This document shows positions 19,421 through 29,645 of a stretch of 64,000 bases of DNA, piece by piece (the stretch's first letter is position 1; the number at the start of each line of letters is the position of its first letter). A program made the translations under genes and the position numbers. The stretch spans positions 1 through 64,000 of the forward strand of contig CAJXUY010000015.1 of NCBI GenBank assembly GCA_913060665.1, read 5' to 3'. The stretch is from an uncultured Oleiphilaceae bacterium (lineage in GTDB: Bacteria > Pseudomonadota > Gammaproteobacteria > Pseudomonadales > Oleiphilaceae). Below the pieces are notes generated by a model. It made no database searches. It was not told the origin of the DNA and was given only the letters and a program-made list of their open reading frames with translations.

Positions 19421-20107
19421 ATGACGATACTCGATTCCTTGTTCCCCGATGCGCCTCCTAAATTAGTCATGTTTGATTTAGATGGCACCTTGGTTGATAG
19501 CATCCCAGACCTAACAACGGCCATCGACCAAATGCTGCATCATTTAGATCGCCCTGCAGCAGGGATAGATAAGGTACGACCATGGGTCGGTAACGGTGCC
19601 GCCACGCTAGTAAAGCGAGCGCTCGCTGACAGCATGGGAACAACAGACCTTGAAAACATACCGACTGACATTTATGAGGAAGGGTTTCGTCACTTTCTGA
19701 TTCAGTACCACAAGGTCAACGGAGACAAGACCACGCTTTACCCCGGCGTTATTGAGGTCATGAAGAAGTTAGCTGCAGACGAGTGCATGCTCGCTATTGT
19801 GACCAACAAACCAGGACGCTTCACTGAACAACTGCTAAACAAACTGGGCATCCACTTCAATTACGTCATCAGTGGCGACACGCTAGAAAACAAAAAGCCA
19901 GACCCTGACCAGCTTGTTTATTGCATGCAAGAAGCCAACTGCACCGCTGCAGAAACCGTCATGATTGGTGATTCAGTAAACGACGTCACCGCAGCCAAAG
20001 CGGTAAATGTACCGGTTATCTGTGTCAGCTATGGCTATAATCATGGAGAGAGCATACACGATGCCTCCCCAGATGCTGTTATTGATTCACTCATTGAGCT
20101 GCTGTAA
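19421..20107 (+). CDS. gph: Phosphoglycolate phosphatase
   Basis: A 228-residue HAD hydrolase: FDLDGTLVDSIPDL (nucleophile Asp), TNKPGRF (motif II Thr), KKPDP (motif III Lys) and MIGDSVNDVTAA (motif IV). It removes phosphoglycolate formed during DNA repair or by oxygenase reactions. AGG precedes ATG 19421. It lies 50 bases after rpe and 199 bases before trpE; the link of gph to trpE is conserved in the group. Confidence 0.93.
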   Translation: MTILDSLFPDAPPKLVMFDLDGTLVDSIPDLTTAIDQMLHHLDRPAAGIDKVRPWVGNGAATLVKRALADSMGTTDLENIPTDIYEEGFRHFLIQYHKVNGDKTTLYPGVIEVMKKLAADECMLAIVTNKPGRFTEQLLNKLGIHFNYVISGDTLENKKPDPDQLVYCMQEANCTAAETVMIGDSVNDVTAAKAVNVPVICVSYGYNHGESIHDASPDAVIDSLIELL

Positions 20108-20112
20108 CCTAG

Positions 20113-20132
20113 AGGTTCTTGATTAAGAACCT
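20113..20132 (+). terminator. Perfect hairpin after gph
   Basis: Eight-base arms AGGTTCTT and AAGAACCT around a GATT loop. No T run follows, so it is a weak intrinsic terminator at best. It could instead stabilise the rpe-gph transcript end or belong to the trpE leader region. Confidence 0.4.
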
Positions 20133-20174
20133 GAAATAACCCTTAAAAAGACCTATTTTCTGGAGTATTCCGAA

Positions 20175-20243
20175 GTGCAGAACACGACAAATAACAACTT
20201 TAACTGGCTAGGCGATGAGAGCATCGCTCGATGGCGCCGCTAA
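20175..20243 (+). CDS. Candidate trp leader peptide (TrpL-like) with overlapping hairpin
   Basis: A 22-residue frame starting at GTG, with GGAG nine bases upstream, encodes MQNTTNNNFNWLGDESIARW then RR and TAA. It has two Trp codons, a strong excess for such a short peptide. The bases between the Trp codons form a perfect hairpin (GCGATG 20212-20217, CATCGC 20222-20227). It ends 63 bases before trpE. Attenuation of trpE is known in Pseudomonas. I found no clear terminator stem with T run, so the exact mechanism is open. Confidence 0.5.
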   Translation: MQNTTNNNFNWLGDESIARWRR

Positions 20244-20306
20244 CACTTACTTCGCCTCAGCTACTACACTGTTAAAGTTCGATATTTAAGCACCGAAGGA
20301 TACACC

Positions 20307-21788
20307 ATGACACCAGAACAATTTAATCGCCTCGCACAAGAGGGATTTAACCGCATACCTGTTACGCGAGAAGTCCTAGCCGACCTTGATACACCCCTTA
20401 GCAGCTATATGAAGCTCGCCAGCGGTCCGTACTCTTACCTATTAGAGTCAGTACAAGGCGGTGAAAAATGGGGCCGTTACTCGATTATTGGCCTACCTTG
20501 CCGAAAGATACTCAAAGTCTCCGGACATCAGGTCACTATTACTCAAGATGGCGACGTTGTTGAATCCTGTGAAGTTGAAGACCCTCTAGTCTTTATTGAG
20601 CAGTTTCAAACTCGCTACCGCGCAGCTGATTTAACTGACCTACCTCGTTTTAATGGTGGGCTAGTCGGTTATTTTGGCTATGATACCGTTCGTTATATTG
20701 AGCCCAAACTTTCTGGAAAGGCCCCTCAAGACCCGCTTCAAACGCCTGACATATTGTTAATGGTATCTGAAGAGGTCGTGGTTTTTGATAATCTAAGCGG
20801 CAAGCTTATATTGATCCATCATGCCGACCCTGCGGAACCCGATGCGTATCAACACGCTCAAAAAGCTCTCGACCAACTCGTCTATAAACTACGCACGGTA
20901 TCAACCTCCTCTTTTGAGAAACAGATAGCACCGGTTGCAGTAACCGAAAGCGACTTTGTTTCAGGCTTCACCCAAAACCGTTTCGAAACATCGGTAGACA
21001 AAATCAAAGAATACATCCTTTCTGGCGATATCATGCAAACGGTTATCGCACAACGTATGACGATCCCTTTTGAGGCCGAACCGCTGGACCTATATCGAGC
21101 ACTACGCTGCCTCAATCCTTCGCCTTATATGTACTTCTTGAATCTCGAAGACTTCTATATCGTCGGCTCATCGCCTGAAATACTAGCCCGCGTTGAAGAT
21201 AACGAAGTAACCGTCAGACCCATTGCAGGCACGCGAAAACGTGGCGCAACAGAAGAGCAAGATCAAGCATTAGAAAAAGAGCTATTGGCAGATCCAAAAG
21301 AAATTGCCGAGCACCTAATGCTAATCGACCTTGGGCGCAACGATGCTGGCCGTGTAAGCCAAACAGGTACAGTTAGAGTCACAGACAAAATGGTGGTTGA
21401 ACGATACTCTCATGTCATGCATATCGTTTCGAACGTCAAAGGACAACTGAAAGAAGGTGTGTCTGCCATCGATGTACTCAAAGCAACACTACCCGCAGGC
21501 ACACTAAGCGGGGCACCTAAAATAAGAGCGATGGAAATCATCGATGAGCTGGAGCCCGTTAAGCGAGGGGTATACGGTGGCGCCGTTGGTTACCTGTCAT
21601 GGAATGGCAATATGGATACGGCAATCGCGATCCGAACCGCAGTCATTAAAGATAAGAAACTACATATTCAAGCCGGAGCAGGCGTAGTAGCAGATTCTAT
21701 TCCACGACTCGAATGGAAAGAGACCATGAACAAAGGTCGCGCTATTTTCAGAGCGGTTGCAATGGCAACCAAAGGGCTAGACGGCTAA
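20307..21788 (+). CDS. trpE: Anthranilate synthase component I
   Basis: A 493-residue chorismate-using enzyme. The Trp feedback-binding element is [20 protein letters not shown] near the N-terminus. Catalytic blocks include [62 protein letters not shown] and [11 protein letters not shown]. With TrpG it makes anthranilate from chorismate and glutamine. AGGA lies seven bases before ATG 20307. Confidence 0.97.
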   Translation: MTPEQFNRLAQEGFNRIPVTREVLADLDTPLSSYMKLASGPYSYLLESVQGGEKWGRYSIIGLPCRKILKVSGHQVTITQDGDVVESCEVEDPLVFIEQFQTRYRAADLTDLPRFNGGLVGYFGYDTVRYIEPKLSGKAPQDPLQTPDILLMVSEEVVVFDNLSGKLILIHHADPAEPDAYQHAQKALDQLVYKLRTVSTSSFEKQIAPVAVTESDFVSGFTQNRFETSVDKIKEYILSGDIMQTVIAQRMTIPFEAEPLDLYRALRCLNPSPYMYFLNLEDFYIVGSSPEILARVEDNEVTVRPIAGTRKRGATEEQDQALEKELLADPKEIAEHLMLIDLGRNDAGRVSQTGTVRVTDKMVVERYSHVMHIVSNVKGQLKEGVSAIDVLKATLPAGTLSGAPKIRAMEIIDELEPVKRGVYGGAVGYLSWNGNMDTAIAIRTAVIKDKKLHIQAGAGVVADSIPRLEWKETMNKGRAIFRAVAMATKGLDG

Positions 21789-21791
21789 TAA

Positions 21792-21814
21792 CAGGGTGGG
21801 TGTAGCCTACCCTG
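21792..21814 (+). promoter_or_regulatory. Hairpin between trpE and trpG
   Basis: Arms CAGGGTGGG and CCTACCCTG pair over nine bases with one wobble around TGTAG. It is not followed by T residues. It lies within the 58-base trpE-trpG gap and could modulate the relative expression of trpE and trpGDC, which are separate units in Pseudomonas. Confidence 0.4.
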
Positions 21815-21846
21815 CACTATTAAACTTATTACTACTGGAGCAATTT

Positions 21847-22425
21847 ATGCTTCTCATGATCGACAATTACGACTCATTCACCTACAACGTCGTGCAGTAT
21901 CTGGGCGAATTAGGGGCAGATGTTCAGGTTCACCGAAATGATGAAATTACGCTTGAACAGATAAAAGCACTAAAACCTGAGAAAATTGTTATTTCTCCTG
22001 GCCCTTGCACCCCAAACGAAGCCGGCATATCCATGAAGGTCATTGAAACCTTCGCGGGCAAACTGCCTATTTTGGGTATCTGCCTTGGGCATCAAAGTAT
22101 CGGGCAAGTCTTTGGCGCTAAAATAGTTCGAGCCGGGCAAGTCATGCATGGTAAAACCTCGATGATCCATCATAATGATGCAGGTGTATTCAAAGGCCTC
22201 AGCAACCCTTATGAGGCTACACGGTATCACTCACTAGTGATCTGCAAAAACCATATTCCAGACTGCCTCGAAGTGACGGCATGGACCGAAAACCAAGACG
22301 GAAGCATGGAAGAGATTATGGGGGTTCGTCACAAAACCCTAGATATCGAAGGGGTTCAATTCCACCCTGAATCAATTCTGACCCAGCACGGCCATGATCT
22401 GCTAAAAAATTTTTTAGATAAGTAA
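21847..22425 (+). CDS. trpG: Anthranilate synthase component II (glutamine amidotransferase)
   Basis: A 192-residue class I amidotransferase supplying ammonia to TrpE. It has [33 protein letters not shown], the nucleophile in [11 protein letters not shown] and the His-Glu pair in [14 protein letters not shown] 21847 has GGAG six bases upstream; the open frame before it is not family-like. The sequence would also serve as PabA in folate synthesis, as in bacteria with a single copy. Confidence 0.96.
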   Translation: MLLMIDNYDSFTYNVVQYLGELGADVQVHRNDEITLEQIKALKPEKIVISPGPCTPNEAGISMKVIETFAGKLPILGICLGHQSIGQVFGAKIVRAGQVMHGKTSMIHHNDAGVFKGLSNPYEATRYHSLVICKNHIPDCLEVTAWTENQDGSMEEIMGVRHKTLDIEGVQFHPESILTQHGHDLLKNFLDK

Positions 22426-22469
22426 GTTTTGAAGCGCTAACTAGGAAAACAATGAACCAAGGAATTCAC

Positions 22470-23504
22470 ATGGATATCAAAGCTGCACTCAATGCCGTTG
22501 TCGATCACAGAGACCTATCAACCGACGAGATGCAAGCCGTCATGCAACAAATTATGACGGGCCAAGCAACCGACTCACAGATAGGAGGTTTTTTAGTGGC
22601 TCTACGTATGAAAGGTGAAAGCATCGACGAAATCGCTGGTGCAGCACAGGTGATGAGAGAGCTGGCCACTAAAGTTGAGATCAAAGGCGACCACCTGGTT
22701 GATACCTGTGGAACCGGCGGCGACGGGTCTAACTTATTTAATGTTTCAACTGCTAGTGCCTTTGTAGTGGCAGCAGCGGGAGGCCAGGTCGCAAAACATG
22801 GCAACCGAAGTGTCAGTAGTAGCACAGGTAGTGCAGATGTACTTGAAGCCGCGGGCATTAACCTCAACATTTCTGCTGAACACGTGGCGCGTTGCGTTGA
22901 TGAGATCGGCGTAGGGTTTATGTTTGCTCCCGCTCACCACAGCGCAATGAAGCATGCCATAGGCCCTCGTAAAGAGATGGGGTTGAGAACTGTATTTAAC
23001 ATGCTCGGCCCTATGACAAACCCAGCTGGCGTTAAAAATCAGGTGATTGGTGTATTTAGCCAAGCCTTATGCCGCCCCATGGCCGAGGTACTAAAGCGCT
23101 TAGGCAGCGAGCATGTATTAATTGTTCACTCTGCCGATGGACTCGATGAAATCAGCATCGCCAATGAAACTCATATTGCGGAACTGAAAAGTGGCGAAAT
23201 AACTGAGTACACCATCAAGCCAGAAGACTTCGACATCAAGAGCAGCAGTCTCATTGGACTAAGCGTTGATAGCGCACAGCAAAGTCTAACACTCATTAAA
23301 GCCGCTCTAGGTAAAGACCCTTCAGACAATGCTAGTCATGCACGTGATATAATCACCCTAAATGCAGGTGCTGCTATTTATGCAGCAAACTTGGCAAGCT
23401 CACTTAGCGAAGGTGTCGATATGGCAGCTGACGCGATTGGGAGCGGCTTAGCACTGGCCAAAATAAATGATCTAGCCAGCTTCACAACCTTACTTAAAGA
23501 CTAA
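22470..23504 (+). CDS. trpD: Anthranilate phosphoribosyltransferase
   Basis: A 344-residue enzyme joining anthranilate and PRPP. It contains the PRPP site [37 protein letters not shown], the anthranilate region [11 protein letters not shown] and [14 protein letters not shown]. The family begins MDIKAAL, so ATG 22470 with AAGGA upstream is preferred over ATG 22452. It follows trpG by 44 bases. Confidence 0.97.
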   Translation: MDIKAALNAVVDHRDLSTDEMQAVMQQIMTGQATDSQIGGFLVALRMKGESIDEIAGAAQVMRELATKVEIKGDHLVDTCGTGGDGSNLFNVSTASAFVVAAAGGQVAKHGNRSVSSSTGSADVLEAAGINLNISAEHVARCVDEIGVGFMFAPAHHSAMKHAIGPRKEMGLRTVFNMLGPMTNPAGVKNQVIGVFSQALCRPMAEVLKRLGSEHVLIVHSADGLDEISIANETHIAELKSGEITEYTIKPEDFDIKSSSLIGLSVDSAQQSLTLIKAALGKDPSDNASHARDIITLNAGAAIYAANLASSLSEGVDMAADAIGSGLALAKINDLASFTTLLKD

Positions 23505-23520
23505 AGAGTTTAATCCCGTC

Positions 23521-24339
23521 ATGCACACCACTGATATGATACCCGATGCTACGCCGACCATTCTTAAGAAAATAGTCGCGCGCAAGTGGCAGGAAGTGAA
23601 AGAGCGTCAAAAGATATTATCATTAGCAAACATTAAACCTATGGCGTTTGACCAACCTCCGACCAGAGGTTTCGTAAATGCTATTGAAGCGAAGGTAACT
23701 GCGAGTCAACCTGCCGTTATTGCAGAAATTAAAAAAGCATCGCCTAGCAAAGGGGTCATTAGAGAAAACTTTATCCCCGCGGAGATTGCTACAAGCTATG
23801 AATCCGCAGGTGCGGCTTGCTTGTCAGTCCTCACTGATCATGACTTCTTTCAGGGGCATGAAGACTATCTCAAGCAGGCGCGCGAAGCCTGCTCTCTACC
23901 GGTTATCCGTAAAGATTTTATGGTTGACCCATACCAGATTTTTGAAAGCAGGGTCACCGGTGGCGACTGTATTCTATTAATTGCGGCCTGCCTCAGCAAA
24001 GGGCAAATGCAAGACCTGTCAGGGCTTGCAAAAGAAGTAGGACTAGATGTTCTAGTCGAGGTACACAACGCCCAAGAGCTAGAAAGTGCACTAACCTTGA
24101 ATACTAAGCTGCTTGGCATCAACAATCGAGACTTACATTCGTTTGAAGTATCACTCAATACGACATTCGATTTATTAGCCTGTATCCCAGATAATCGTAT
24201 CGTCGTGACAGAGAGTGGCATTAATACCATCCAAGATGTTCAACAGATGCAACAACACAACGTAAACTGTTTTTTGGTTGGCGAGTCCTTTATGCGTACC
24301 GATGACCCTGGCCAGAAGTTATCTGAGCTCTTCTTCTAG
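23521..24339 (+). CDS. trpC: Indole-3-glycerol phosphate synthase
   Basis: A 272-residue TIM barrel without a fused TrpF domain. Blocks: [29 protein letters not shown] with the catalytic Lys, [51 protein letters not shown] and VTESGI. It closes the indole ring of tryptophan. Start ATG 23521 has no clear ribosome site; ATG 23536 is possible. Last gene of trpGDC; trpF, trpB and trpA are not in the window. Confidence 0.96.
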   Translation: MHTTDMIPDATPTILKKIVARKWQEVKERQKILSLANIKPMAFDQPPTRGFVNAIEAKVTASQPAVIAEIKKASPSKGVIRENFIPAEIATSYESAGAACLSVLTDHDFFQGHEDYLKQAREACSLPVIRKDFMVDPYQIFESRVTGGDCILLIAACLSKGQMQDLSGLAKEVGLDVLVEVHNAQELESALTLNTKLLGINNRDLHSFEVSLNTTFDLLACIPDNRIVVTESGINTIQDVQQMQQHNVNCFLVGESFMRTDDPGQKLSELFF

Positions 24340-24366
24340 TGCCGGTCATTAGTTTTTAAAACCTTT

Positions 24367-24389
24367 GCGGCTATCACCCATATGGCCGC
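24367..24389 (+). terminator. Probable terminator after trpC
   Basis: Arms GCGGCTAT and ATGGCCGC pair over eight bases with one wobble around a seven-base loop, followed after six bases by a short T5 run. It lies 28 bases after the trpC stop. Confidence 0.5.
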
Positions 24390-24539
24390 TACCACTTTTT
24401 ACAGGCGATATTGTCTAAAAGAATAGTTTTTTTGAAAACCTGCCTAACCCCCCCCCAAAAATACCACAACCTGAACTATAGTTACCTATTGAGAGCAGCA
24501 CTAACACCTCTATTATTTATAACTTAATGTGGTTTTCGA

Positions 24540-27500
24540 TTGTTATTTAATAAAGCTAGAAAAAGCCTGTCAATAACGCTGAAAGTCGTCGTGATGACAT
24601 CCACTATTCTTACAATAGCGGTCGCACTGTCTGATTGGCTTGTATTTAAAAGCACCAAAGAATTATTGCTTAACTCTGCCCTAAGTAAGATGGAGGGTAC
24701 TCTATCGCTTGAAATCGAGAGAATAGCCGGAGAAATAGATCATGCACAAGACCAAGCTGAACAATTAGCCAACTCAGCGACTGTGCAAGGCTTTTTGTTC
24801 TCTCAAGAGAATCAACAATATGACGTCACAACAGGCACCACGGAGACCGAGTGGAGACGTCATCTCGAAGAGAGTTTCTCGCGTTTAATACAATCAAGAC
24901 ACTATCTACAAGTAAGACTTATCGATGCGGAAAGTGGTATAGAGCTCGTCAGAGTGAACCACCCAAAGAGTGGGTTAATACCGGAATCTGTAAGGGGCTC
25001 TAACTTACAATACAAGGGTGATACTGATTATGTTAAAAATGGCAGTTTGTTGAAAAATGGAGAGCATTATATTTCTGATATAACGCTCAACAGAGAAAAC
25101 GGCCAACTTGTTTCACCCTACCAACCCACTCAACGAATAGTTTCACCCGTCTTCTTTGATGCAGAGCAATATACATCAGGCAGTAGCTTGCAAGTATTAG
25201 TTCTAGCAGAACAATTACGCCGTTATGATCAGCGGCGAACACTAGCCTCTATGCGTATCGCCCAATCAGGTAACCTTGCTTGGCAAAACCGCCACGACCA
25301 AGCCGTCATGAAACTCAGCATCATACTCAACAAGCTAACGTATTTAATCTCTGGCGATGACTTGGAATTGCTAGAAGCACTTAAACAGGGGAACGCAACA
25401 CTGCAAAAATCAGAAAAGCTGATTATGGAACATGCTAGTGAAGGATTACTCATAGAGGCTACCCGAAACATTATTGGCGATTATTACTGGTCACAAAAAG
25501 ACCGCTTCAAAAATACGCTTGAGAAGTTGATCTCATCACTCGAAAGCGAGTACATCACCACAAGCTATAAGCGCAAACCAAAAGCCCTATTGGTCATAAA
25601 TACTGATGCCACCGCGCTAATGAACACGCTAGCCTATAAATCCTCGGAGACAGCCTTACTAGTGAACAACCTAGGGCAATATATTTATCACCCTGATGAA
25701 AATAAACGCTGGAGATTTGAACTCCTCCCGGAAACAGAGGATATACGTGCGGAAGAACCCTGGGTTTGGCAAGCCTTGTCAGAAACACAAAAACCCAAGC
25801 TGTCATTTGATGAACATGGTGAACTCCACATTACAGGAAAGGTACTTTTTGTAAGCAATGATCGTCACCGTTTTTTGGGTTTGGTGATTACAAAACTTGA
25901 AGAAGACGTACTAGCGCCGATTCAGATAGTCAAAAAACAATCCATTTACTCTTCTATTCTGGCCATTTTATTATCAGGGTTCGCCATCGCCCTTTTCACG
26001 CATCGCCAACTAAAACCAATCTCCATTCTGACTCAACAAGCAAAGCTTATTACTGCAGGCCATGATAACTCAACCCTAAAAATTCCCGATGCTCAAGGCG
26101 AAGTTAAAACTATGGCCGATGCCTTCGAAACCCTCATTGCTGAACTGCAACAACAAACTCAAGAGGCCAATGAAAATGCCCACACCATTTCACAACTGGC
26201 AGAAACCCTAGAGCAGAGAGTTAAAGACCGAACCGCCGAATTAGCAGACTCAATGCATAAAGCCGAGGCGGCCTCCATAGCCAAAAGTCAGTTTATGGCA
26301 ACCATGAGTCATGAAATCCGAACTCCAATGAATGGCGTATTGGGAATGGCTCAACTCTTAGCCAATACTGAACTAACCGCGAAACAACAAAACCATCTCA
26401 GTACCATCAACCAGTCAGGGCAAGCGCTACTCAGTATCATTAATGACATACTCGACTTCTCAAAAATAGAGTCAGGAAAGCTTGATCTAGAGCCTATTGA
26501 GTTTGATCTTGAGCATATAGCCCATGAAGCGCTTAACCTGCTTGCAATAACGGCAGAGCAAAAAGGGTTAGAGCTGATATTTAATTACGATATTCATTGC
26601 GCCAGACACTTTAAAGGCGACCCTGGTCGCATCCGCCAGATTTTAGTTAACCTGATTGGAAACGCGATTAAGTTTACAGAAAGAGGCTATGTTCAACTTA
26701 ATATTCATTATGATGAAAACAAACAAACACCGCTCTTGTTTGAAGTCATAGATACCGGCATTGGCATCTCAAAAGAGCAGCAGGGAAACCTATTTGAAGC
26801 GTTTACTCAAGCCGATGCCTCGACCACTCGCCGCTATGGTGGAACAGGTTTAGGCTTAACTATATCCAAACGCCTTATTGACCTGATGGACGGGCATATT
26901 GGTGTCACAAGTGAAGTAAGTAAAGGCACAACATTCTGGTTCCAACTCCCTCTAAAGCCGAGCAAAATCCCTACCCCCCTTGCTCATGCTAATATCAAAA
27001 ATATTAGAGTCCTGATCGTTGACGACAACCATATCAGTTGTGTGATACTGGACGAATTGCTCAAATACTGGGGAGTCGAGACCACCATCGCAAGCAGCCA
27101 AAAGACCGCTATCAGCTCATTAGAGCAGGCCATTTCGAAGGGTGCCCCTATTCAATTAGTACTGATTGATTACATGATGCCTGACTGCGATGGACTAAAA
27201 CTAGGCAAGGAAATTTATAACACATACCACATTCCTCAGATCATGCTCACCTCCGCAGCGGATCACAACCGTTCAGAAGCATTACGTGAAGCAGGTATAT
27301 CGACCAGTTTAAGCAAGCCCTACAGTTCAAAAACACTCGAAAATGCACTAGAAATAGCACTAGAAAACAATAATAGTAACTTGCTGAATGAACCTCGTTC
27401 GCAATATCAAATGAATGAACAGCAGGAAAGCCCAGGCGTCGATATAAACCTAACAGGAAAAATCCTGCTAGTTGAGGATAATATCGTTAATCAAGAAGTG

Positions 27501-28223
27501 GCCAAGGGGCTTTTAAACCAACTAGGACTTGATGTGGATATTGCAGAAAACGGGGTAGCAGCAATAGAGCGTTGGAAGGCAAACTCTTACGACCTCATTT
27601 TGATGGACTGTTTAATGCCTGTAATGGATGGCTTTGAAGCCTCACGGTTCATTAGAGAACAAGAGTCAAAACTAAGACGTACCCCTATTATAGCCCTCAC
27701 AGCCAACGTGATGGCCAGTGATAAAGAGAGTTGTAAAAAAGCCGGCATGGATGATTTTATCGGAAAACCTATTGAGCAAGATGAGTTAATAGACAAGCTC
27801 AGTGAGTGGCTAAATCCCACCTTAGAAATCTCGAAAACTAAGGTTCCACAAGATAACAGTGACTCACCGAATGACGTCGTAATTGATGAATCTCAATTTC
27901 ACAATATGAGTATTCAGCTGAAAACACGTTTTCAAATAATACTAACGGCCTATATAGAAGAGAGCGAAACGCTCATCAATGAGTTACGAAACGCAGGCGA
28001 ACAAGGAAACATTGAAAGCATGGTTCGTGCGGCCCATAGTCTCAAGTCCAGTAGCGCTGCATTAGGTGCTCAGCAACTTTCTCGCCTAGCTGAACGGCTT
28101 GAGGGTCTATATCAATCAGGGCAAGTCGAAAACTGGACATCAGACTCGAACAACCTAATGTCGGTCTATCAAAAAACAAAAACAAAAATGGAGTCTCTTA
28201 ACGAGACTCATTTAAACAGCTAG
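24540..28223 (+). CDS. Hybrid sensor histidine kinase with two receivers and Hpt
   Basis: A 1227-residue membrane kinase. Order: transmembrane helix (about 10-40), a long periplasmic sensor region (about 40-465) of unrecognised type, second helix (about 467-487), HAMP, coiled coil, HisKA with MSHEIRTPMNG (about 589), HATPase with N-box near 697 and GGTGLGLTIS near 766, receiver 1 (Asp near 876 in LIDYMMPDCDG), receiver 2 (Asp near 1020 in LMDCLMPVMDG) and Hpt with AAHSLKSS (about 1163). This is a BarA/ArcB-like phosphorelay plan. The start appears to be TTG 24540. No response regulator is adjacent in the same orientation, so its output is unknown. Confidence 0.9.
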   Translation: MLFNKARKSLSITLKVVVMTSTILTIAVALSDWLVFKSTKELLLNSALSKMEGTLSLEIERIAGEIDHAQDQAEQLANSATVQGFLFSQENQQYDVTTGTTETEWRRHLEESFSRLIQSRHYLQVRLIDAESGIELVRVNHPKSGLIPESVRGSNLQYKGDTDYVKNGSLLKNGEHYISDITLNRENGQLVSPYQPTQRIVSPVFFDAEQYTSGSSLQVLVLAEQLRRYDQRRTLASMRIAQSGNLAWQNRHDQAVMKLSIILNKLTYLISGDDLELLEALKQGNATLQKSEKLIMEHASEGLLIEATRNIIGDYYWSQKDRFKNTLEKLISSLESEYITTSYKRKPKALLVINTDATALMNTLAYKSSETALLVNNLGQYIYHPDENKRWRFELLPETEDIRAEEPWVWQALSETQKPKLSFDEHGELHITGKVLFVSNDRHRFLGLVITKLEEDVLAPIQIVKKQSIYSSILAILLSGFAIALFTHRQLKPISILTQQAKLITAGHDNSTLKIPDAQGEVKTMADAFETLIAELQQQTQEANENAHTISQLAETLEQRVKDRTAELADSMHKAEAASIAKSQFMATMSHEIRTPMNGVLGMAQLLANTELTAKQQNHLSTINQSGQALLSIINDILDFSKIESGKLDLEPIEFDLEHIAHEALNLLAITAEQKGLELIFNYDIHCARHFKGDPGRIRQILVNLIGNAIKFTERGYVQLNIHYDENKQTPLLFEVIDTGIGISKEQQGNLFEAFTQADASTTRRYGGTGLGLTISKRLIDLMDGHIGVTSEVSKGTTFWFQLPLKPSKIPTPLAHANIKNIRVLIVDDNHISCVILDELLKYWGVETTIASSQKTAISSLEQAISKGAPIQLVLIDYMMPDCDGLKLGKEIYNTYHIPQIMLTSAADHNRSEALREAGISTSLSKPYSSKTLENALEIALENNNSNLLNEPRSQYQMNEQQESPGVDINLTGKILLVEDNIVNQEVAKGLLNQLGLDVDIAENGVAAIERWKANSYDLILMDCLMPVMDGFEASRFIREQESKLRRTPIIALTANVMASDKESCKKAGMDDFIGKPIEQDELIDKLSEWLNPTLEISKTKVPQDNSDSPNDVVIDESQFHNMSIQLKTRFQIILTAYIEESETLINELRNAGEQGNIESMVRAAHSLKSSSAALGAQQLSRLAERLEGLYQSGQVENWTSDSNNLMSVYQKTKTKMESLNETHLNS

Positions 28224-28254
28224 TTAGTGCACAGTAAAGACAAGCTATTTATCT

Positions 28255-28740
28255 TTATTTATTTCTCTCTTCCATTTTTTTCATGCGCTTTTCCATTAAT
28301 CGCTGCATTTTCTGCTTTTGCTCTTCTGTTAAGATGGCATAAACATCTTTTCTGACTTGTGCAAATGTCAGCATTTTCGCTTTCATGTGAGACGCAGCCA
28401 TATCCGCCTGTTTTTCAACCTTTGCCATGAATTCAGGGTCATCAGGGCTCAATAACATCATCTCTTTACGCGTCTCACGGCGAGAACCTTTGCTCTCTTT
28501 TTTGCCTTCTTTAGCACTTTTCAGAATTACCTTTAGCTGTGCTTCCTGCTCATCGCTCATGTCAAGCATGTCCGACATTTTTTCCATTCGTTCATAGTGA
28601 TTCTCTCCTCGATCACGTTTGTCTTTGCCGAACCATCCCGCATCGGCATTTGCAGCCCCCATAGTAAATAAGCCAGCCGCAATAACTGAAGGTAAAACAA
28701 GCGCCATTCGAGTTCTTTTGTTCGTCATTAATTTCTTCAT
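28255..28740 (-). CDS. CpxP/Spy-family periplasmic protein
   Basis: A 161-residue exported helical protein, very rich in Met, Lys and Glu. Signal peptide ends near ANADA. It has a DMSDEQEAQLK helix and ILTEEQKQKMQRL, the LTxxQ-type repeats of the CpxP/Spy chaperones. In enterobacteria CpxP damps the CpxA kinase and Spy prevents aggregation. It is divergent from cpxRA, the classic arrangement, and CpxR-type repeats lie between. The symbol cpxP is likely but Spy or ZraP-like function is not excluded. Confidence 0.85.
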   Translation of the reverse strand: MKKLMTNKRTRMALVLPSVIAAGLFTMGAANADAGWFGKDKRDRGENHYERMEKMSDMLDMSDEQEAQLKVILKSAKEGKKESKGSRRETRKEMMLLSPDDPEFMAKVEKQADMAASHMKAKMLTFAQVRKDVYAILTEEQKQKMQRLMEKRMKKMEERNK

Positions 28741-28805
28741 ATTTAATTCCCACCTTAGTTCTATTTGCTAAATTCTGAATACGAAACCAGTTTACCAATC
28801 AGGGT

Positions 28806-28842
28806 GTAAAGCAACGTTTAGGGGGTGTAAAGAAGGTGTAAA
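28806..28842. promoter_or_regulatory. Triple CpxR-box-like direct repeat
   Basis: GTAAA, each preceded by GT and followed by G, begins at 28806, 28827 and 28838. The last two form GTAAA-N6-GTAAA, the known CpxR box layout; spacings of 21 and 11 bases place all three on one face of the helix. It lies between the cpxP-like gene and cpxRA and probably serves autoregulation of both. Confidence 0.75.
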
Positions 28843-28924
28843 GATAAGGAATGCAGATCTTTACATGACAAGCGTTATGCTAGAATCAAGCTTAGACAAA
28901 TCCATATTTTTCTAATGAAGCACT

Positions 28925-29638
28925 ATGATGAACACTCCACAGATATTGTTAGTTGAAGATGATGCAGAAATCAGTGAACTATTAGTCACACTGCTGTCCA
29001 GAGAGGGGTTTAACTTATCCTGCGCCTTTAATGGCAATGAGGGGTTGGATAAAGCGCTGCTCAACGATTTTGACTTACTCATTCTCGATATTATGCTGCC
29101 GGGAAGGGATGGGCTTGAGGTTCTGCGCGAACTCCGTAAAACTAAAAATACGCCGATTTTGATGCTAACAGCGAGAGGAGACGATGTCGACCGAATCGTA
29201 GGATTCGAGATGGGGGCAGACGACTATCTACCTAAACCTTTTAACCCCCGTGAATTAATTGCAAGAATAAAAGCTATTTTAAGACGAGTAGGGCTCGATC
29301 AAGCTGGGTCTGTTAGTCGCACGCCTACCACTCTATCAACCAGTGACATAGAGGTCAGGCTACAGAGTCGACAGGTGCTTCTCAAGTCAAAAGAGCTAGA
29401 ACTTACCAACGCCGAATATAATATTTTACTTGAACTATTAAACCATCAGGGAGAGGTAATTGACAAAGCCGAGCTGACCCAGCGGGCCTTAGGAAGAAAA
29501 CTCACCATGTATGACAGAGCAATTGATATGCATGTCAGCAACCTAAGAAAAAAGCTTGGTGGCACTACCGAAGGGCAACCACGGATCAAAACCATTCGCG
29601 GTGTGGGTTATTTGTTTCAAGTTATTGGCGAGGCATAA
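28925..29638 (+). CDS. cpxR: Envelope-stress response regulator CpxR
   Basis: A 237-residue OmpR-family regulator. The receiver has acidic pair VEDDAE, phosphoacceptor in LLILDIMLPGRDG, Thr in LTARG and Lys in DDYLPKPFNPREL. The C-terminal winged helix ends with LGRKLTMYDRAIDMHVSNLR, close to the E. coli CpxR sequence. The divergent cpxP-like gene, upstream GTAAA repeats and downstream kinase support the name. Seven bases separate it from cpxA. Confidence 0.9.
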   Translation: MMNTPQILLVEDDAEISELLVTLLSREGFNLSCAFNGNEGLDKALLNDFDLLILDIMLPGRDGLEVLRELRKTKNTPILMLTARGDDVDRIVGFEMGADDYLPKPFNPRELIARIKAILRRVGLDQAGSVSRTPTTLSTSDIEVRLQSRQVLLKSKELELTNAEYNILLELLNHQGEVIDKAELTQRALGRKLTMYDRAIDMHVSNLRKKLGGTTEGQPRIKTIRGVGYLFQVIGEA

Positions 29639-29645
29639 CATTTAA

